From positions 1 to 63,241 of the forward strand of contig JAIPBS010000022.1 of NCBI GenBank assembly GCA_021738625.1: DNA of 63,241 bases. The letters are read 5' to 3'. The notes below the pieces were generated by a model. The model was not told the origin of the DNA and did no database searches. It worked only from the letters and a program-made list of their open reading frames with translations. Shown here in pieces: positions 52,789-62,026 of the stretch; the stretch's first letter is position 1, and every line of letters starts with the position of its first letter. The translations under genes were made by a program, and so were the position numbers. This DNA comes from Bacteroidales bacterium (GTDB lineage Bacteria > Bacteroidota > Bacteroidia > Bacteroidales > JAIOZK01).

Positions 52789-53769
52789 ATGAAAAAAATC
52801 TTCTTAATATTGATTTTTATACTGGCCGGGCCGGGCTTATTTCAACATGTCCAACTTCATGCACAGGCTCAGGATTTCGATTTCAGCTTCAAATCGATGG
52901 AAGCCCATAAATACTCCACCACATCCACCATGAAGCTCGATATGGATATGCGCGTTGATGACTGGACGGAAAAAATGGGTATGGACATCAGCATGCAGTA
53001 TGACGTTAAGATCACCCCCCTGGAAAAACTAGAGGACGGATCCGTAAGATGCAAACTGGAACCTGAAAATATTATGGCCAACTGGGACATGATACAGGCC
53101 GGCATGCATATCAAAGCCAAACTGGAAAACGATTATGTATACGGCACCGTAGATGGCACTGTTTTTATCGATACCAAAAACGATGTTGGCACAAGCGAAG
53201 CAAAAGAGCTTAAAAAGGAGCTAGCCGGACTTTATCTGAGCGGGGAAATGACCATGACCGAGAATGGTGATATGGCCGATATTACCGGCAGTATTCCATT
53301 TGAGGAGTTCTGGAAAGAAAACATGGAAGCATATGTCGGCTTTTTCGGAATTGTGTTTAACGATGAAGCAATCGCTGTGGGAGAAAAATGGGAAGTTCCG
53401 TTTGAACTGGCTCAAATGGGCGAACTCCGGCTAAGCGACACCTTAAAATCAATTGTTTCTTTTAAACGGGAAGCGGACACCCTGATCGACGGGACAAGCT
53501 ATCAATATTTTACAGGACGCTCCCCTTTTAACAGCCAAAACCTGAAAGGGAAAATGAGTGATCTGGGCGGCGACGGAACTATCGTTATCAACGACCTGCA
53601 GCGTACCGGTGAAATTGATATTATTTATGACAATGATCAGGGCATACTTATCAGCAATAAAACCGATATCGACGGGGATGTTAAGATGAGCATGACCGTG
53701 GAAGGACAGGAGGTTAAAATGGATATGATCATCGATGGTTTTATTGAAATGAAGAAAATCGAAGATTGA
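52789..53769 (+). CDS. Exported beta-rich protein of unknown function (DUF6263-like)
   Basis: A 326-residue protein; signal MKKIFLILIFILAGPG with cleavage around LHAQ (residue 25). The mature part is beta-rich with a repeated pattern of short acidic strands (FDFSFKSMEAHKYSTTSTMKLDMDMRVDDW; VGEKWEVPFELAQM; FTGRSPFNSQNLKGKMSDLGGDGTI). It resembles Bacteroidota lipocalin-like families annotated DUF6263; this assignment is tentative. Convergent with the MBL hydrolase gene (11 bp between stops). Confidence 0.7.
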   Translation: MKKIFLILIFILAGPGLFQHVQLHAQAQDFDFSFKSMEAHKYSTTSTMKLDMDMRVDDWTEKMGMDISMQYDVKITPLEKLEDGSVRCKLEPENIMANWDMIQAGMHIKAKLENDYVYGTVDGTVFIDTKNDVGTSEAKELKKELAGLYLSGEMTMTENGDMADITGSIPFEEFWKENMEAYVGFFGIVFNDEAIAVGEKWEVPFELAQMGELRLSDTLKSIVSFKREADTLIDGTSYQYFTGRSPFNSQNLKGKMSDLGGDGTIVINDLQRTGEIDIIYDNDQGILISNKTDIDGDVKMSMTVEGQEVKMDMIIDGFIEMKKIED

Positions 53770-53780
53770 TCCGGGCTTTG

Positions 53781-54473
53781 TCACAGGCTGAATTCCTGCC
53801 CGTCGCGGGCGGCTTCTACTTTTACATCATCGTTTGAAAGCTTTGCGATTTTTTCCCTTGCCTTTTCAATATCTTTCATAAACCAGTTGCCGAAGTGCAT
53901 CAATACGATGTGGTTGGTGTGCTTGCTGAAGATGCGTACCAGGTCGGGGACACCCGTATGCCCGAAAATCTTTCCGCTCGCTTTGTGCCTCCTGATCATC
54001 CCTCCCTTTTTAAAAAAGCTTCCTTCGGTGATCACCATATCCAGCTTCCCCAGCTCCTTCTGATATTTTTTTTCCATCCAGGCCAAATCGCCTGTATATA
54101 AAATCCTTTGCTCGCCTTTCTCAACAATATAGGCCTGCGATTTGACTTTCAGGCTGTGGATGGTGGGGATAGGGGTAAAATGATAAGGGCCGCGATCGAA
54201 GGCCGTGGTTCGCTTATACAGATTGTTTAGCTCATCGGGTTTTTCGGGACCGTAGGCTTCAATGCTTTTATCCAGTTGCTGATGCTTGCGCATGAAAAAA
54301 GCATGATCGGGATGAAAATGCGTAAAGACCACAAATTCGGGATCATGATCAAGATATTCCTTTTCACCCAGGTCCAGTAAAAAGGTATCGTCCACCAGCA
54401 CTCCCGAATGCTTTGTATGCCAAGGGGCCGACCGCTCAATTTCTCCGCGTGTTCCGAGTATTTTAACTTTCAT
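53781..54473 (-). CDS. MBL-fold metal-dependent hydrolase
   Basis: A 230-residue cytosolic protein; ATG 54473. Metallo-beta-lactamase fold with zinc motif FTHFHPDHAFFMR, TIHSLKVKSQAYIV and TGDLAWME; the C-terminal HFGNWF supplies another His. Substrate unknown; the family includes phosphorylcholine-, ribonuclease Z- and lactonase-like members. The stop lies 11 bp from the stop of the convergent exported-protein gene. Confidence 0.85.
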   Translation of the reverse strand: MKVKILGTRGEIERSAPWHTKHSGVLVDDTFLLDLGEKEYLDHDPEFVVFTHFHPDHAFFMRKHQQLDKSIEAYGPEKPDELNNLYKRTTAFDRGPYHFTPIPTIHSLKVKSQAYIVEKGEQRILYTGDLAWMEKKYQKELGKLDMVITEGSFFKKGGMIRRHKASGKIFGHTGVPDLVRIFSKHTNHIVLMHFGNWFMKDIEKAREKIAKLSNDDVKVEAARDGQEFSL

Positions 54474-54633
54474 AACCGACAAGTCCCTTTTAATTTATCT
54501 AAAGATACGATTTCTTCCCGTCTTTAAAAATATTCCGAATGGGCGCATGAAGGAAGGCACAGAATCACTAATTTTGACGGAAATGATTTTGGAAGCGTCA
54601 GCAAAAATTTATTTGAACGAATTATAAACAACA

Positions 54634-55344
54634 ATGAACAAATCAGAAGAAGACAAGATCAGGAAAGCATTTAAAGAGAAAAACTGGAACGAGATCAAAA
54701 CCTACGATTCATGGCAGATATTTAAGGTGATTTCCGAATTTGTGGAGGGTTTCGAGAAACTGGGAGCCATCGGCCCGTGCGTATCAATATTTGGATCCGC
54801 ACGTTCAAAGCCCGATAACAAATATTACAAGCTGGCGGAAGAGATCGCCTACCTGCTGATCAAAAAAGGTTTTGGCGTGATCACAGGCGGTGGGCCAGGT
54901 ATTATGGAAGCGGCCAACAAAGGCGCTCATTTCTCGGGTGGAAAATCCGTCGGACTGAACATCAGGCTTCCTTATGAGCAACGACCCAATATTTTTATCG
55001 ATGCCGACAAGCTGATCGAGTTCGATTACTTCTTCGTTAGGAAGGTTATGTTCATGAAATATTCCCAGGGATACATTGTGTTGCCCGGCGGGTACGGGAC
55101 GCTCGATGAAATGTTTGAAGCCGTCACCCTGATCCAGACCCATAAAATGGTGAACTTCCCCGTGATACTGGTGGCGAAGGATTATTGGGGCGGATTGGTG
55201 GACTGGCTGACCGACAAAATCCTTCACGAAAAAAACATCGACAATGACGACCTGAGCATTTTCAGCGTTGTTGATACGGCTGAAGAAGCGGTATCCGCAA
55301 TTGAATCCTTCTATCACAAGTATGCCCTGAAACCCAACTTCTAA
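54634..55344 (+). CDS. LOG-family / TIGR00730 Rossmann-fold nucleotide-binding protein
   Basis: A 236-residue protein. Motifs: CVSIFGSARSKPDNKYYKLAEEIAYLLIKKGFGVITGGGPGIMEAANKGA, then PGGYGTLDEMFEAVTLIQTHK (the PGGxGTxxE signature of LOG proteins). In plants and some bacteria LOG proteins release cytokinin bases from nucleoside monophosphates; related bacterial proteins may act as nucleotide 5'-monophosphate nucleosidases. Function here is only family-level. The retropepsin-like gene follows after 30 bp, so both may share a transcript. Confidence 0.9.
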   Translation: MNKSEEDKIRKAFKEKNWNEIKTYDSWQIFKVISEFVEGFEKLGAIGPCVSIFGSARSKPDNKYYKLAEEIAYLLIKKGFGVITGGGPGIMEAANKGAHFSGGKSVGLNIRLPYEQRPNIFIDADKLIEFDYFFVRKVMFMKYSQGYIVLPGGYGTLDEMFEAVTLIQTHKMVNFPVILVAKDYWGGLVDWLTDKILHEKNIDNDDLSIFSVVDTAEEAVSAIESFYHKYALKPNF

Positions 55345-55374
55345 TCCTCAAGGCATAAAACCCTGTCATCGCTT

Positions 55375-55836
55375 ATGGCCAAAAAAATCAAAAAAACAAT
55401 CAGCACTGAAATCCCGATGCAACAGATCCCCATCGAAAACGACGGATACCATCTGACCATCCCGGCAAGAATCAACGGCAAAAAAGCGCGCCTGCTGATA
55501 GATACCGGAGCCAGTCGAACGGTGTTCGACAAAAACCGGATACTTCCTTTTTTGAAAGAACAAGAGGCCGAGTTCGAAGAGAATGAGCAACTCTCCACCG
55601 CCATGGGAACAAATCAGTTGCAAAGCCAGATTTTTATTTTGGACAGGCTGAAACTCGGCGACCTTAAGATCAGGGATTATCCGGCCATACTGCTGGATAT
55701 GGTCCATGTGAACCATTCTTACGAAAAGCTCGACATCCAGCCCATCGACGGGGTGCTTGGGGGTGATATACTATCGAGATACAAAGCGGTGATCTATTAT
55801 AAAACCAATAAGCTGAAATTGTATTTCAAAGATTGA
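55375..55836 (+). CDS. Retropepsin-like aspartic protease
   Basis: A 153-residue clan AA protein. The catalytic motif LLIDTGASRTVFD (Asp43) is clear, and the second conserved strand GDLKIRDYPAILLDM and the flap-like GTNQLQSQIFILDRLKLGD fit. The PIDGVLGGDILSRYKAVIYY segment is the conserved aspartyl-protease C-terminal signature. No signal peptide is seen, so it is probably cytosolic and dimeric. It follows the LOG gene by 30 bp and converges with the VCBS gene 5 bp beyond its stop. Confidence 0.88.
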   Translation: MAKKIKKTISTEIPMQQIPIENDGYHLTIPARINGKKARLLIDTGASRTVFDKNRILPFLKEQEAEFEENEQLSTAMGTNQLQSQIFILDRLKLGDLKIRDYPAILLDMVHVNHSYEKLDIQPIDGVLGGDILSRYKAVIYYKTNKLKLYFKD

Positions 55837-55841
55837 ACATT

Positions 55842-58118
55842 CTAAAGTTTTATCAATTTTTCGTACCAGCGTATAGGATTCTTTTTCCGAGCATTTTCAA
55901 TGGTCACCTCCAGAATATAAATGCCTTTTTCAAACTCAGTAAGATCAAGGCGTACCGGACTATTCTCAGGTTGAAATTCTGCAACTTTTCTTCCGTTCAT
56001 ATCCCGAATTGCAACACTGAAGGCCCTTCTGTTATCCGGCAATTCCACATAAACATATTGTTTTGCAGGATTCGGATAGATCAATATACCTTCTGTTAAA
56101 ACTGACGGGCTGCTTATACCGGGCTGCACCCCGGGGCTGCCTTTCCCGAAAAAGCGCAGGCCTCCCGACCAGTTGCCCTTTATCAGTTCCGGAACTTCAT
56201 CCTGATTTAAATCCATGATCGTTGCTGACGTTCGCTTTCCTTCATCAAAAGACATCTGAACAGTATCGATCAAAGCAAAAAGAGAGTCCGACTCCCTGAA
56301 TTTTCCGCTCAGGTTTTCTTCAATATCCCTGAAATAAAAAATCTTTCCCTGCTCAGAACCCACGATCAACTGATAGCCGTCATGATCAAAAACAAAAGGC
56401 GTGCTGAAGCCATCATATGAAACATTATAATCCGTGACATTTACTTTTCCGAGGCTGTCAGTAACCAGCTCAAAATCGGGCGCAGTTTGACTTCCGGTGT
56501 TTTTGTAATAATTGAGATTTCCGGCCTGCTCTCCGATCACCAGGTCCGGCAGGCCATCTCTGTCGAGATCGATGAGTTGTGGTGCACTGTAATCACCCAC
56601 ATCGATATCAGCAAAATCTTCTTCCGTCAAAATATAATCTCCGTCTTGTTTTTTGAAAAGAATGAGGGTTCCCGCTTCATTCCCGATCAGCAATTCATCC
56701 ACCTCATCTCCATCAAGATCGTTAAAAGTGGGATAGATACCTGTTAATTCCAGAGCCGATAAAAAAGTGTAATCCCTGTCCCAAAGCTGAAAAGCAGGGG
56801 ATTCCGCAGTACCGGTATTTTTGAAATAAGCGAGCTTGCCGGTATAGGAAGAATGTAAGGTTAGAAACTGATCATACCAGGAAGAGTCGTAGTAGCCATA
56901 ATTTCCAATAAACAGATCCTTCAGTCCGTCGCCATCCAGATCATGAAACACAGGATATGCACCCGAGCCCACATCGATCATGTTATCCTGGAAAAACCGT
57001 TCGGTAACGAACTCAAATACCGGTGCATCATTGGTTCCCTCGTTTTCGTAAAACCAAACGCTATTAAAATTTTCGGATGTTTTGATGCCCGGATCGAATG
57101 GGCTGACAACCAGTTCCTTTATACCGTCATTGTCGACATCAAAGTATGCGGCAAGCGGCATGGAAAACAGATCGACCTGCCGCGTACCCGCCGGGAAAGC
57201 TGTAGTCTGGCTGATCATATAAGCATCTTCCGAAGTGCCTCCATTCATCAAATGAACAAGTGTCGGAAAATCAACATCACCAAGTAATAGATCCTTCTCC
57301 TGGTCACCATCCAGGTCGGTGATCAGAAAAGTGGAACCGGTATGCGGCAGCAATCCCGCCTGACGCAATGAAACATCCTTCCCGCCCCCAACACATGTAT
57401 CCAGGTAGATCTCGTTCGACTCATCGCTTTCTGCAAAGCGACCCCAACAAATCTGAGTTTCTTCATAATCGAGGGAATCGGGCACACCGTATTTCTCCAT
57501 CGACATATTCTTATGAAATTCAACGAATGAACCCAACCCCCAAAAGGTAAGGATGTCCAGGTCGCCATCCCCATCCATATCCTCAATGGCAGGATAATCT
57601 GCATAGGTGACAAGGATATTCACATAACCGCTTCCCTGGAATGATTTCAGGAAAGGGAAAACCATAAGTTCGAATTCGGGATGGTCTCCGGAGCTGATGT
57701 TCTTATAAACCTTGATGCCTGCAAACCCTTTTGAATAAGTGAATATGTCCGCTTTGCCATCCAGGTTGTAATCTTTGGTGACAAGCCAGTCACTTATCTC
57801 AGGGAAATATTGCAAATAAGCAGGCGCATACTGATATGCAATTGAGTCGGCAATCCCCTGATTTATAAAAGTAAGCAAGCGGTTCCCATAACGGTCAAAG
57901 ATTAGCAGATCCATTATCCCGTCATTGTTCAAATCAATCTGATTGAATTGACATGAATTCAATCCTCCGGCCCAGGCGTAATGGTAGGTGCTCTCCCTCT
58001 CCGCCCCGGGCGCAACTTCAGGGGCAGCATCAAACTGTGCCTTTGAAGGAAGCAGGGTAAAGAGCAGAATAATTAGGATCAGGGTAGTTTTCAGAATAAT
58101 TACTTTTTTTGTTTTCAT
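55842..58118 (-). CDS. Secreted VCBS/FG-GAP repeat protein with T9SS sorting domain
   Basis: A 758-residue protein; ATG 58118, signal ending PSKAQ. The mature region is composed of VCBS/FG-GAP repeats with typical loops (DLNNDGIMDLLIF, DYNLDGKADIFTY, DMDGDGDLDILTF, DVDNDGIKELVVS, DLDGDGLKDLFIG, DLDGDEVDELLIG, DLDRDGLPDLVIG, DLNQDEVPELIKG), predicted beta-propellers. It ends in a sorting domain starting LIYPNPAKQYVYVELPD. Distinct from the pair at 33779-36945; it probably does not share their origin. Monocistronic. Confidence 0.88.
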   Translation of the reverse strand: MKTKKVIILKTTLILIILLFTLLPSKAQFDAAPEVAPGAERESTYHYAWAGGLNSCQFNQIDLNNDGIMDLLIFDRYGNRLLTFINQGIADSIAYQYAPAYLQYFPEISDWLVTKDYNLDGKADIFTYSKGFAGIKVYKNISSGDHPEFELMVFPFLKSFQGSGYVNILVTYADYPAIEDMDGDGDLDILTFWGLGSFVEFHKNMSMEKYGVPDSLDYEETQICWGRFAESDESNEIYLDTCVGGGKDVSLRQAGLLPHTGSTFLITDLDGDQEKDLLLGDVDFPTLVHLMNGGTSEDAYMISQTTAFPAGTRQVDLFSMPLAAYFDVDNDGIKELVVSPFDPGIKTSENFNSVWFYENEGTNDAPVFEFVTERFFQDNMIDVGSGAYPVFHDLDGDGLKDLFIGNYGYYDSSWYDQFLTLHSSYTGKLAYFKNTGTAESPAFQLWDRDYTFLSALELTGIYPTFNDLDGDEVDELLIGNEAGTLILFKKQDGDYILTEEDFADIDVGDYSAPQLIDLDRDGLPDLVIGEQAGNLNYYKNTGSQTAPDFELVTDSLGKVNVTDYNVSYDGFSTPFVFDHDGYQLIVGSEQGKIFYFRDIEENLSGKFRESDSLFALIDTVQMSFDEGKRTSATIMDLNQDEVPELIKGNWSGGLRFFGKGSPGVQPGISSPSVLTEGILIYPNPAKQYVYVELPDNRRAFSVAIRDMNGRKVAEFQPENSPVRLDLTEFEKGIYILEVTIENARKKNPIRWYEKLIKL

Positions 58119-58180
58119 GGGATAATCCTCCAAATGCGCTATTATCATCACTAAATTACCAATAAAAGCCCATATCTTTA

Positions 58181-58188
58181 TATCTTTG
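58181..58188 (+). promoter_or_regulatory. Candidate -7 box of the response regulator gene
   Basis: TATCTTTG is a match to TAnnTTTG, 20 bp before the ATG at 58209. A second TATCTTTA lies 8 bp upstream. Confidence 0.55.
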
Positions 58189-58208
58189 GATACAAATAAT
58201 ATCAGGAG

Positions 58209-59375
58209 ATGGCAAAGATACTTGTAATAGACGACGAGAAAAGCATACGCAATACCCTGCGCGACATACTGGAGTACGAAAAGTATAAGGTGGATGATGC
58301 AGAAAACGGAGTAAAAGGATTGGAAATGATCAGAGCCAATAAGTACGACGCGGTACTACTTGATATCAAGATGCCGCAAATGGACGGACTGGAAGTACTC
58401 GACAGGATTTTGGAAATTACAGACATCCCCGTGATCATGATATCAGGCCACGGCACCATCGAAACGGCGGTGGACAGCATCAAGAAAGGCGCTTACGATT
58501 ACATTGCCAAACCTCCCGATATGAACCGCTTGCTGATCACCGTGCGCAATGCCCTCGACCGGTCGGACCTGGTGAATGAAACACGTAAGCTGAAAAGGAA
58601 GGTTGCCAAAACTTATGATATGGTCGGGGAATCGGAGGCCATGATCAATATCAAAGAAATGATCAACCGGGTGGCACCCACCGAAGCCAGGGTAATGATA
58701 ACAGGTGAAAGCGGCACGGGTAAAGAGCTTGTTGCGCGTTGGATACATGAAAAAAGCAACCGCTCTTCCGGTCCGTTTGTGGAAGTGAACTGTGCAGCCA
58801 TCCCGGCCGAACTGATCGAAAGCAACCTGTTCGGGCATGAAAAAGGATCATTTACATCAGCGATAAAACAACGAAAAGGAGATTTCGAACTTGCCAACGG
58901 AGGGACACTCTTCCTGGATGAGATCGGCGATATGAGCCTGTCGGCCCAGGCAAAGGTTTTGCGGGCCTTGCAGGAAAACAAGATCATGCGCGTGGGTGGG
59001 GAAAAGGATATCCCTGTGGATGTAAGAGTGATCACTGCAACGAACAAAAACATCAGGGAAGAGATCGAAAAAGGCAATTTCAGGGAAGACCTTTATCACA
59101 GAATTTCTGTCATCCTCATTCATGTACCGCCCTTGCATGAGCGTAAAGAAGATATCCCGCTACTGACCGAACATTTCATGAAGGAAATTTGCGCCAGCAA
59201 CGGAAGACCTTTTATCCCGATTTCAGATGAAGCCATGGAAGAACTGAAAAAAATCAGATGGACGGGCAACATCAGGGAGCTTCATAATGTGATCGAAAGA
59301 CTAAGTATTCTGAGTGATGGAGAGATCACGGCAGAAGACGTTAAGCAGTTCGCCCAACCGCTTCAAAATGAATAA
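58209..59375 (+). CDS. Sigma-54-type response regulator (REC-AAA) without DNA-binding domain
   Basis: A 388-residue protein. Residues 1-120 are a receiver domain (ILVIDDEKSIRN; phospho-accepting Asp52 in VLLDIKMPQMDG). The AAA domain has Walker A GESGTGKE and Walker B-like GGTLFLDEIGDMS. The loop usually reading GAFTGA is GSFTSA. The protein ends about 30 residues after the C-subdomain (LQNE), so there is no C-terminal Fis-type HTH. It may act without specific DNA binding. No partner histidine kinase is adjacent. It is preceded by a good -7 box. Confidence 0.9.
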   Translation: MAKILVIDDEKSIRNTLRDILEYEKYKVDDAENGVKGLEMIRANKYDAVLLDIKMPQMDGLEVLDRILEITDIPVIMISGHGTIETAVDSIKKGAYDYIAKPPDMNRLLITVRNALDRSDLVNETRKLKRKVAKTYDMVGESEAMINIKEMINRVAPTEARVMITGESGTGKELVARWIHEKSNRSSGPFVEVNCAAIPAELIESNLFGHEKGSFTSAIKQRKGDFELANGGTLFLDEIGDMSLSAQAKVLRALQENKIMRVGGEKDIPVDVRVITATNKNIREEIEKGNFREDLYHRISVILIHVPPLHERKEDIPLLTEHFMKEICASNGRPFIPISDEAMEELKKIRWTGNIRELHNVIERLSILSDGEITAEDVKQFAQPLQNE

Positions 59376-59500
59376 GCTTTGGATGCAACCTCATACGCAA
59401 TGCACCGTATAAAATCAAAAATTACTGATTTAAACATAAGAGTATCCTGAACATAAAAATTGTTACTTTTATATTTACAGCACCAATCAAAAGAAATCAA

Positions 59501-60655
59501 ATGAAAAGGATAATTATACTTACAACGGCCTGCCTGCTGATGTCGCTTTCTACCTCCATCAGCGGTCAAAGTGAGTTCAAAGGCTACCTGAGCGTGGGCG
59601 CAGGCGGTGGAACCAATATTTTCTTCGGCGATCTGAAACAAAAGGATTTTTTTCCGGTTTCGGAAAACAAGAATGAATGGAGATTCGGCGGGTCGGCCTA
59701 TCTTCAATACCATGTTAGTCCTGTTTTCAGCATTCGCGGACAAGGCCTTTATGGTGAGGTATCCGGCACCAAACGTGACCTGAACAGGTATTTCGACGCA
59801 ACGGTGCTGGAGGGCAACTTCAATGCTGTGGTGAATTTCAGCAATTGGTTCGGCCAGTATAATCCCGCCAGGTTCCTTTCGGTGTATGGGTTTGTTGGAA
59901 TCGGGATGACCAACTACAAGTCGGATCTAAGATATTTAAGCAACGATCAACCCATTTCGGAGGATAAAGACAACGACGGCATCATCGGTCCGCATTATGC
60001 TGGAACGGTGCCCGGCGGTCTTGGCCTGATGTTCAAGCTGGCCCATGGCGTGCACCTCGATCTTGAATTCTCACTCCGTGCGCTGGACACCGATCTGCTC
60101 GACAAAACCAAAGGCGATTTCGAATATGATATGTACAGCTACAATTCACTTAGCCTGGGGATAGATATCGGAAAACCCGGCAAAGCCAAATCCGCTCCCA
60201 GTCCCGAGCCGGACTTCGCTCAACAGGCTGAATCGCCTGATGATGCCGAAGCAGATCAGGAAACCGATGAAGAAATGCCAAATGAGGCAACTCACGATGA
60301 TGAAGAAACCACTGAAGCTAAACAACCTGAACCGGAGAACATCGTGGTGGAAGAAGTGATCGAACCCGTATTGGTTGAGCAACCAACAGCTAAGATCGTA
60401 TATAAAGTGCAGGTATGTGCCATGAAGAAGCGTGAACTGAACATGCCGGCATTCAGGAAGCAATTCAACTTTGAACGGCCCATTCAGCAAAATTACCAGG
60501 ATGGTTATTACCTGTATAGTACCGGCTCGTTTTCAACCTATGCCGAAGCCAAAAAACTGCGAGATGAGATCAGAAAAGAGAACAAGCTGCCCGGAGCGTT
60601 TGTGGTTGCATACAGAAACGGCAAACGCCTGAGCGATCTTCCCGAAGAAGAGTAA
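59501..60655 (+). CDS. Outer-membrane-like protein with C-terminal SPOR-type domain
   Basis: A 384-residue protein; signal ends SISGQ (residue 23). Residues ~28-220 are a small beta-barrel-like region (FKGYLSVGAGGGTNIFFGDLKQK, FRPGGSAYLQYHVS-like strands, LGLMFKLAHGVHLDLEFSLRALD). Residues ~225-290 are an acidic low-complexity linker (PEPDFAQQAESPDDAEADQE), and about 295-370 carry a SPOR-like peptidoglycan-binding module (VYKVQVCAMKKRELNM ... QDGYYLYSTGSFSTYAEAKKLRDEIRKENKLPGAFVVAYRNGKRL). It is probably an envelope protein linking outer membrane and peptidoglycan; that is inference. Confidence 0.8.
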   Translation: MKRIIILTTACLLMSLSTSISGQSEFKGYLSVGAGGGTNIFFGDLKQKDFFPVSENKNEWRFGGSAYLQYHVSPVFSIRGQGLYGEVSGTKRDLNRYFDATVLEGNFNAVVNFSNWFGQYNPARFLSVYGFVGIGMTNYKSDLRYLSNDQPISEDKDNDGIIGPHYAGTVPGGLGLMFKLAHGVHLDLEFSLRALDTDLLDKTKGDFEYDMYSYNSLSLGIDIGKPGKAKSAPSPEPDFAQQAESPDDAEADQETDEEMPNEATHDDEETTEAKQPEPENIVVEEVIEPVLVEQPTAKIVYKVQVCAMKKRELNMPAFRKQFNFERPIQQNYQDGYYLYSTGSFSTYAEAKKLRDEIRKENKLPGAFVVAYRNGKRLSDLPEEE

Positions 60656-60700
60656 AAGCTTGGGGCGTAGAGCAGGAGCTTGGAACAGTGAGCCTAATAA

Positions 60701-60766
60701 CAACTGAATGAAAACTGAATGACAACTGAATGACAACTGAGTGACAATCGAATGACAACTGAATGA
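60701..60766. repeat. 11-bp tandem repeat CAACTGAATGA, six copies
   Basis: Six contiguous 11-mers of CAACTGAATGA (copies 2, 4 and 5 with 1-2 changes) in the space between the SPOR and CapA-like genes. Confidence 0.85.
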
Positions 60767-60816
60767 CAACAATTGAACTTTAAACATTGATTTAAAACTT
60801 TGAACCAATCAACCGA

Positions 60817-61944
60817 ATGTCCCGATTTTTATGGCTTCTGCTGATGTTGTTTCCTGCTTATTCATTTCCGCAGGATAACCTTCATAAATTACAAACCGAT
60901 ACGCTTTCCCTTTTGTTTATCGGTGACATAATGGGGCATGACAGCCAGATCAAATCGGCTTATGATGCTGAAACGGGCACATACGATTATGATGAGAATT
61001 TTATGTACCTGAAGGAAGAGATATCTACAGCCGGCCTCTGCATTGCCAATTTTGAAGTTACACTGGCAGGCCCGCCTTACAAAGGCTATCCCTCATTCAG
61101 CTCACCCGACGAACTGGCAGTTGCTTGCAAAAACAGCGGAATGGACGTTTTTGCCCTGGCCAACAATCATATCTGTGATAAGGGCTTGAAAGGCCTCAAT
61201 CGCACTTTAACAACCCTTGACATTATTGGAGTTCAACATACCGGGGCTTTCAGGGATTCGGCTGACAGATCTGCACGCTATCCTATGATAATCGAAAAAA
61301 ACAATTTCCGGTTGTCTCTGCTCAATTATACCTATCATACCAATTATTATCCTCCCCCGCCGCCGGCGGTCGTTAACCTGATCGATACAGTCCTGATCAA
61401 AAGAGATCTTGCCTGCGCAAAACAGGACAGCACTGATTTCATCATCGTTTTTTTCCATTGGGGAAAAGAGTACGACACCGTCCCGAACGACAAACAAACT
61501 GCCCTGGCAGATTTATGTTTTCGCTACGGCGCCGACGCCGTGATCGGGTCGCATCCGCATGTGTTGCAAAAAGTCGTATGGCAAAAAGACAGTTCTGGGA
61601 AGGACCGCTTTGCCGCTTATTCGCTCGGAAATTTTCTCAGCAATCAATACTGGCGCAAGGTGGATGGCGGGATGATGTTGAAGATGACCCTGGTTAAAGA
61701 CGGGGATGAAACAACAATAGATGATGCCGCTTATATCCTTAGCTGGGTTTACAGGAAGCAGGAGGATACAGGCAGAACCTATCATATTTTGCCTTGTTCA
61801 CGCTTTGAGAACGATACCGGTTTCTTCAATGAGGAATTCCAGTTTAAAAAGATGAAACTGTTCATTGATGATTCCAGGAAACTGATGCAGGAGCAAAATC
61901 AAAATGTGTTCGAGTATTTCCTTCAAAAGGATGCTATGCAATAG
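60817..61944 (+). CDS. CapA-like (PGA-synthesis) metallophosphoesterase-type protein
   Basis: A 375-residue protein with an N-terminal signal (MSRFLWLLLMLFPAYSF). Motifs LLFIGDIMGHDSQI, IANFEVTLAGPPYKGYPSFSSPDELAVACKNSGMDVFALANNHICDKG, FFHWGKEYDTV and IGSHPHVLQKVVW match the CapA/PgsA family (PF09587). The family is linked with poly-gamma-glutamate synthesis and also occurs as isolated genes of unknown role. Here no CapB/CapC gene is adjacent, so polymer synthesis is not implied. Monocistronic; a stem-loop lies 80 bp past the stop. Confidence 0.88.
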   Translation: MSRFLWLLLMLFPAYSFPQDNLHKLQTDTLSLLFIGDIMGHDSQIKSAYDAETGTYDYDENFMYLKEEISTAGLCIANFEVTLAGPPYKGYPSFSSPDELAVACKNSGMDVFALANNHICDKGLKGLNRTLTTLDIIGVQHTGAFRDSADRSARYPMIIEKNNFRLSLLNYTYHTNYYPPPPPAVVNLIDTVLIKRDLACAKQDSTDFIIVFFHWGKEYDTVPNDKQTALADLCFRYGADAVIGSHPHVLQKVVWQKDSSGKDRFAAYSLGNFLSNQYWRKVDGGMMLKMTLVKDGDETTIDDAAYILSWVYRKQEDTGRTYHILPCSRFENDTGFFNEEFQFKKMKLFIDDSRKLMQEQNQNVFEYFLQKDAMQ

Positions 61945-62026
61945 TAATCATTAACAAATTAATTCAGTTTATATAATAGTCAGGAGCGGTGAAGGCAATA
62001 AGATCAAGGTTAATGTAATGAAGTGT

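Noticed and set aside
60701..60766. CRISPR-like short repeats
   Set aside because: Contiguous 11-bp units with no spacers.
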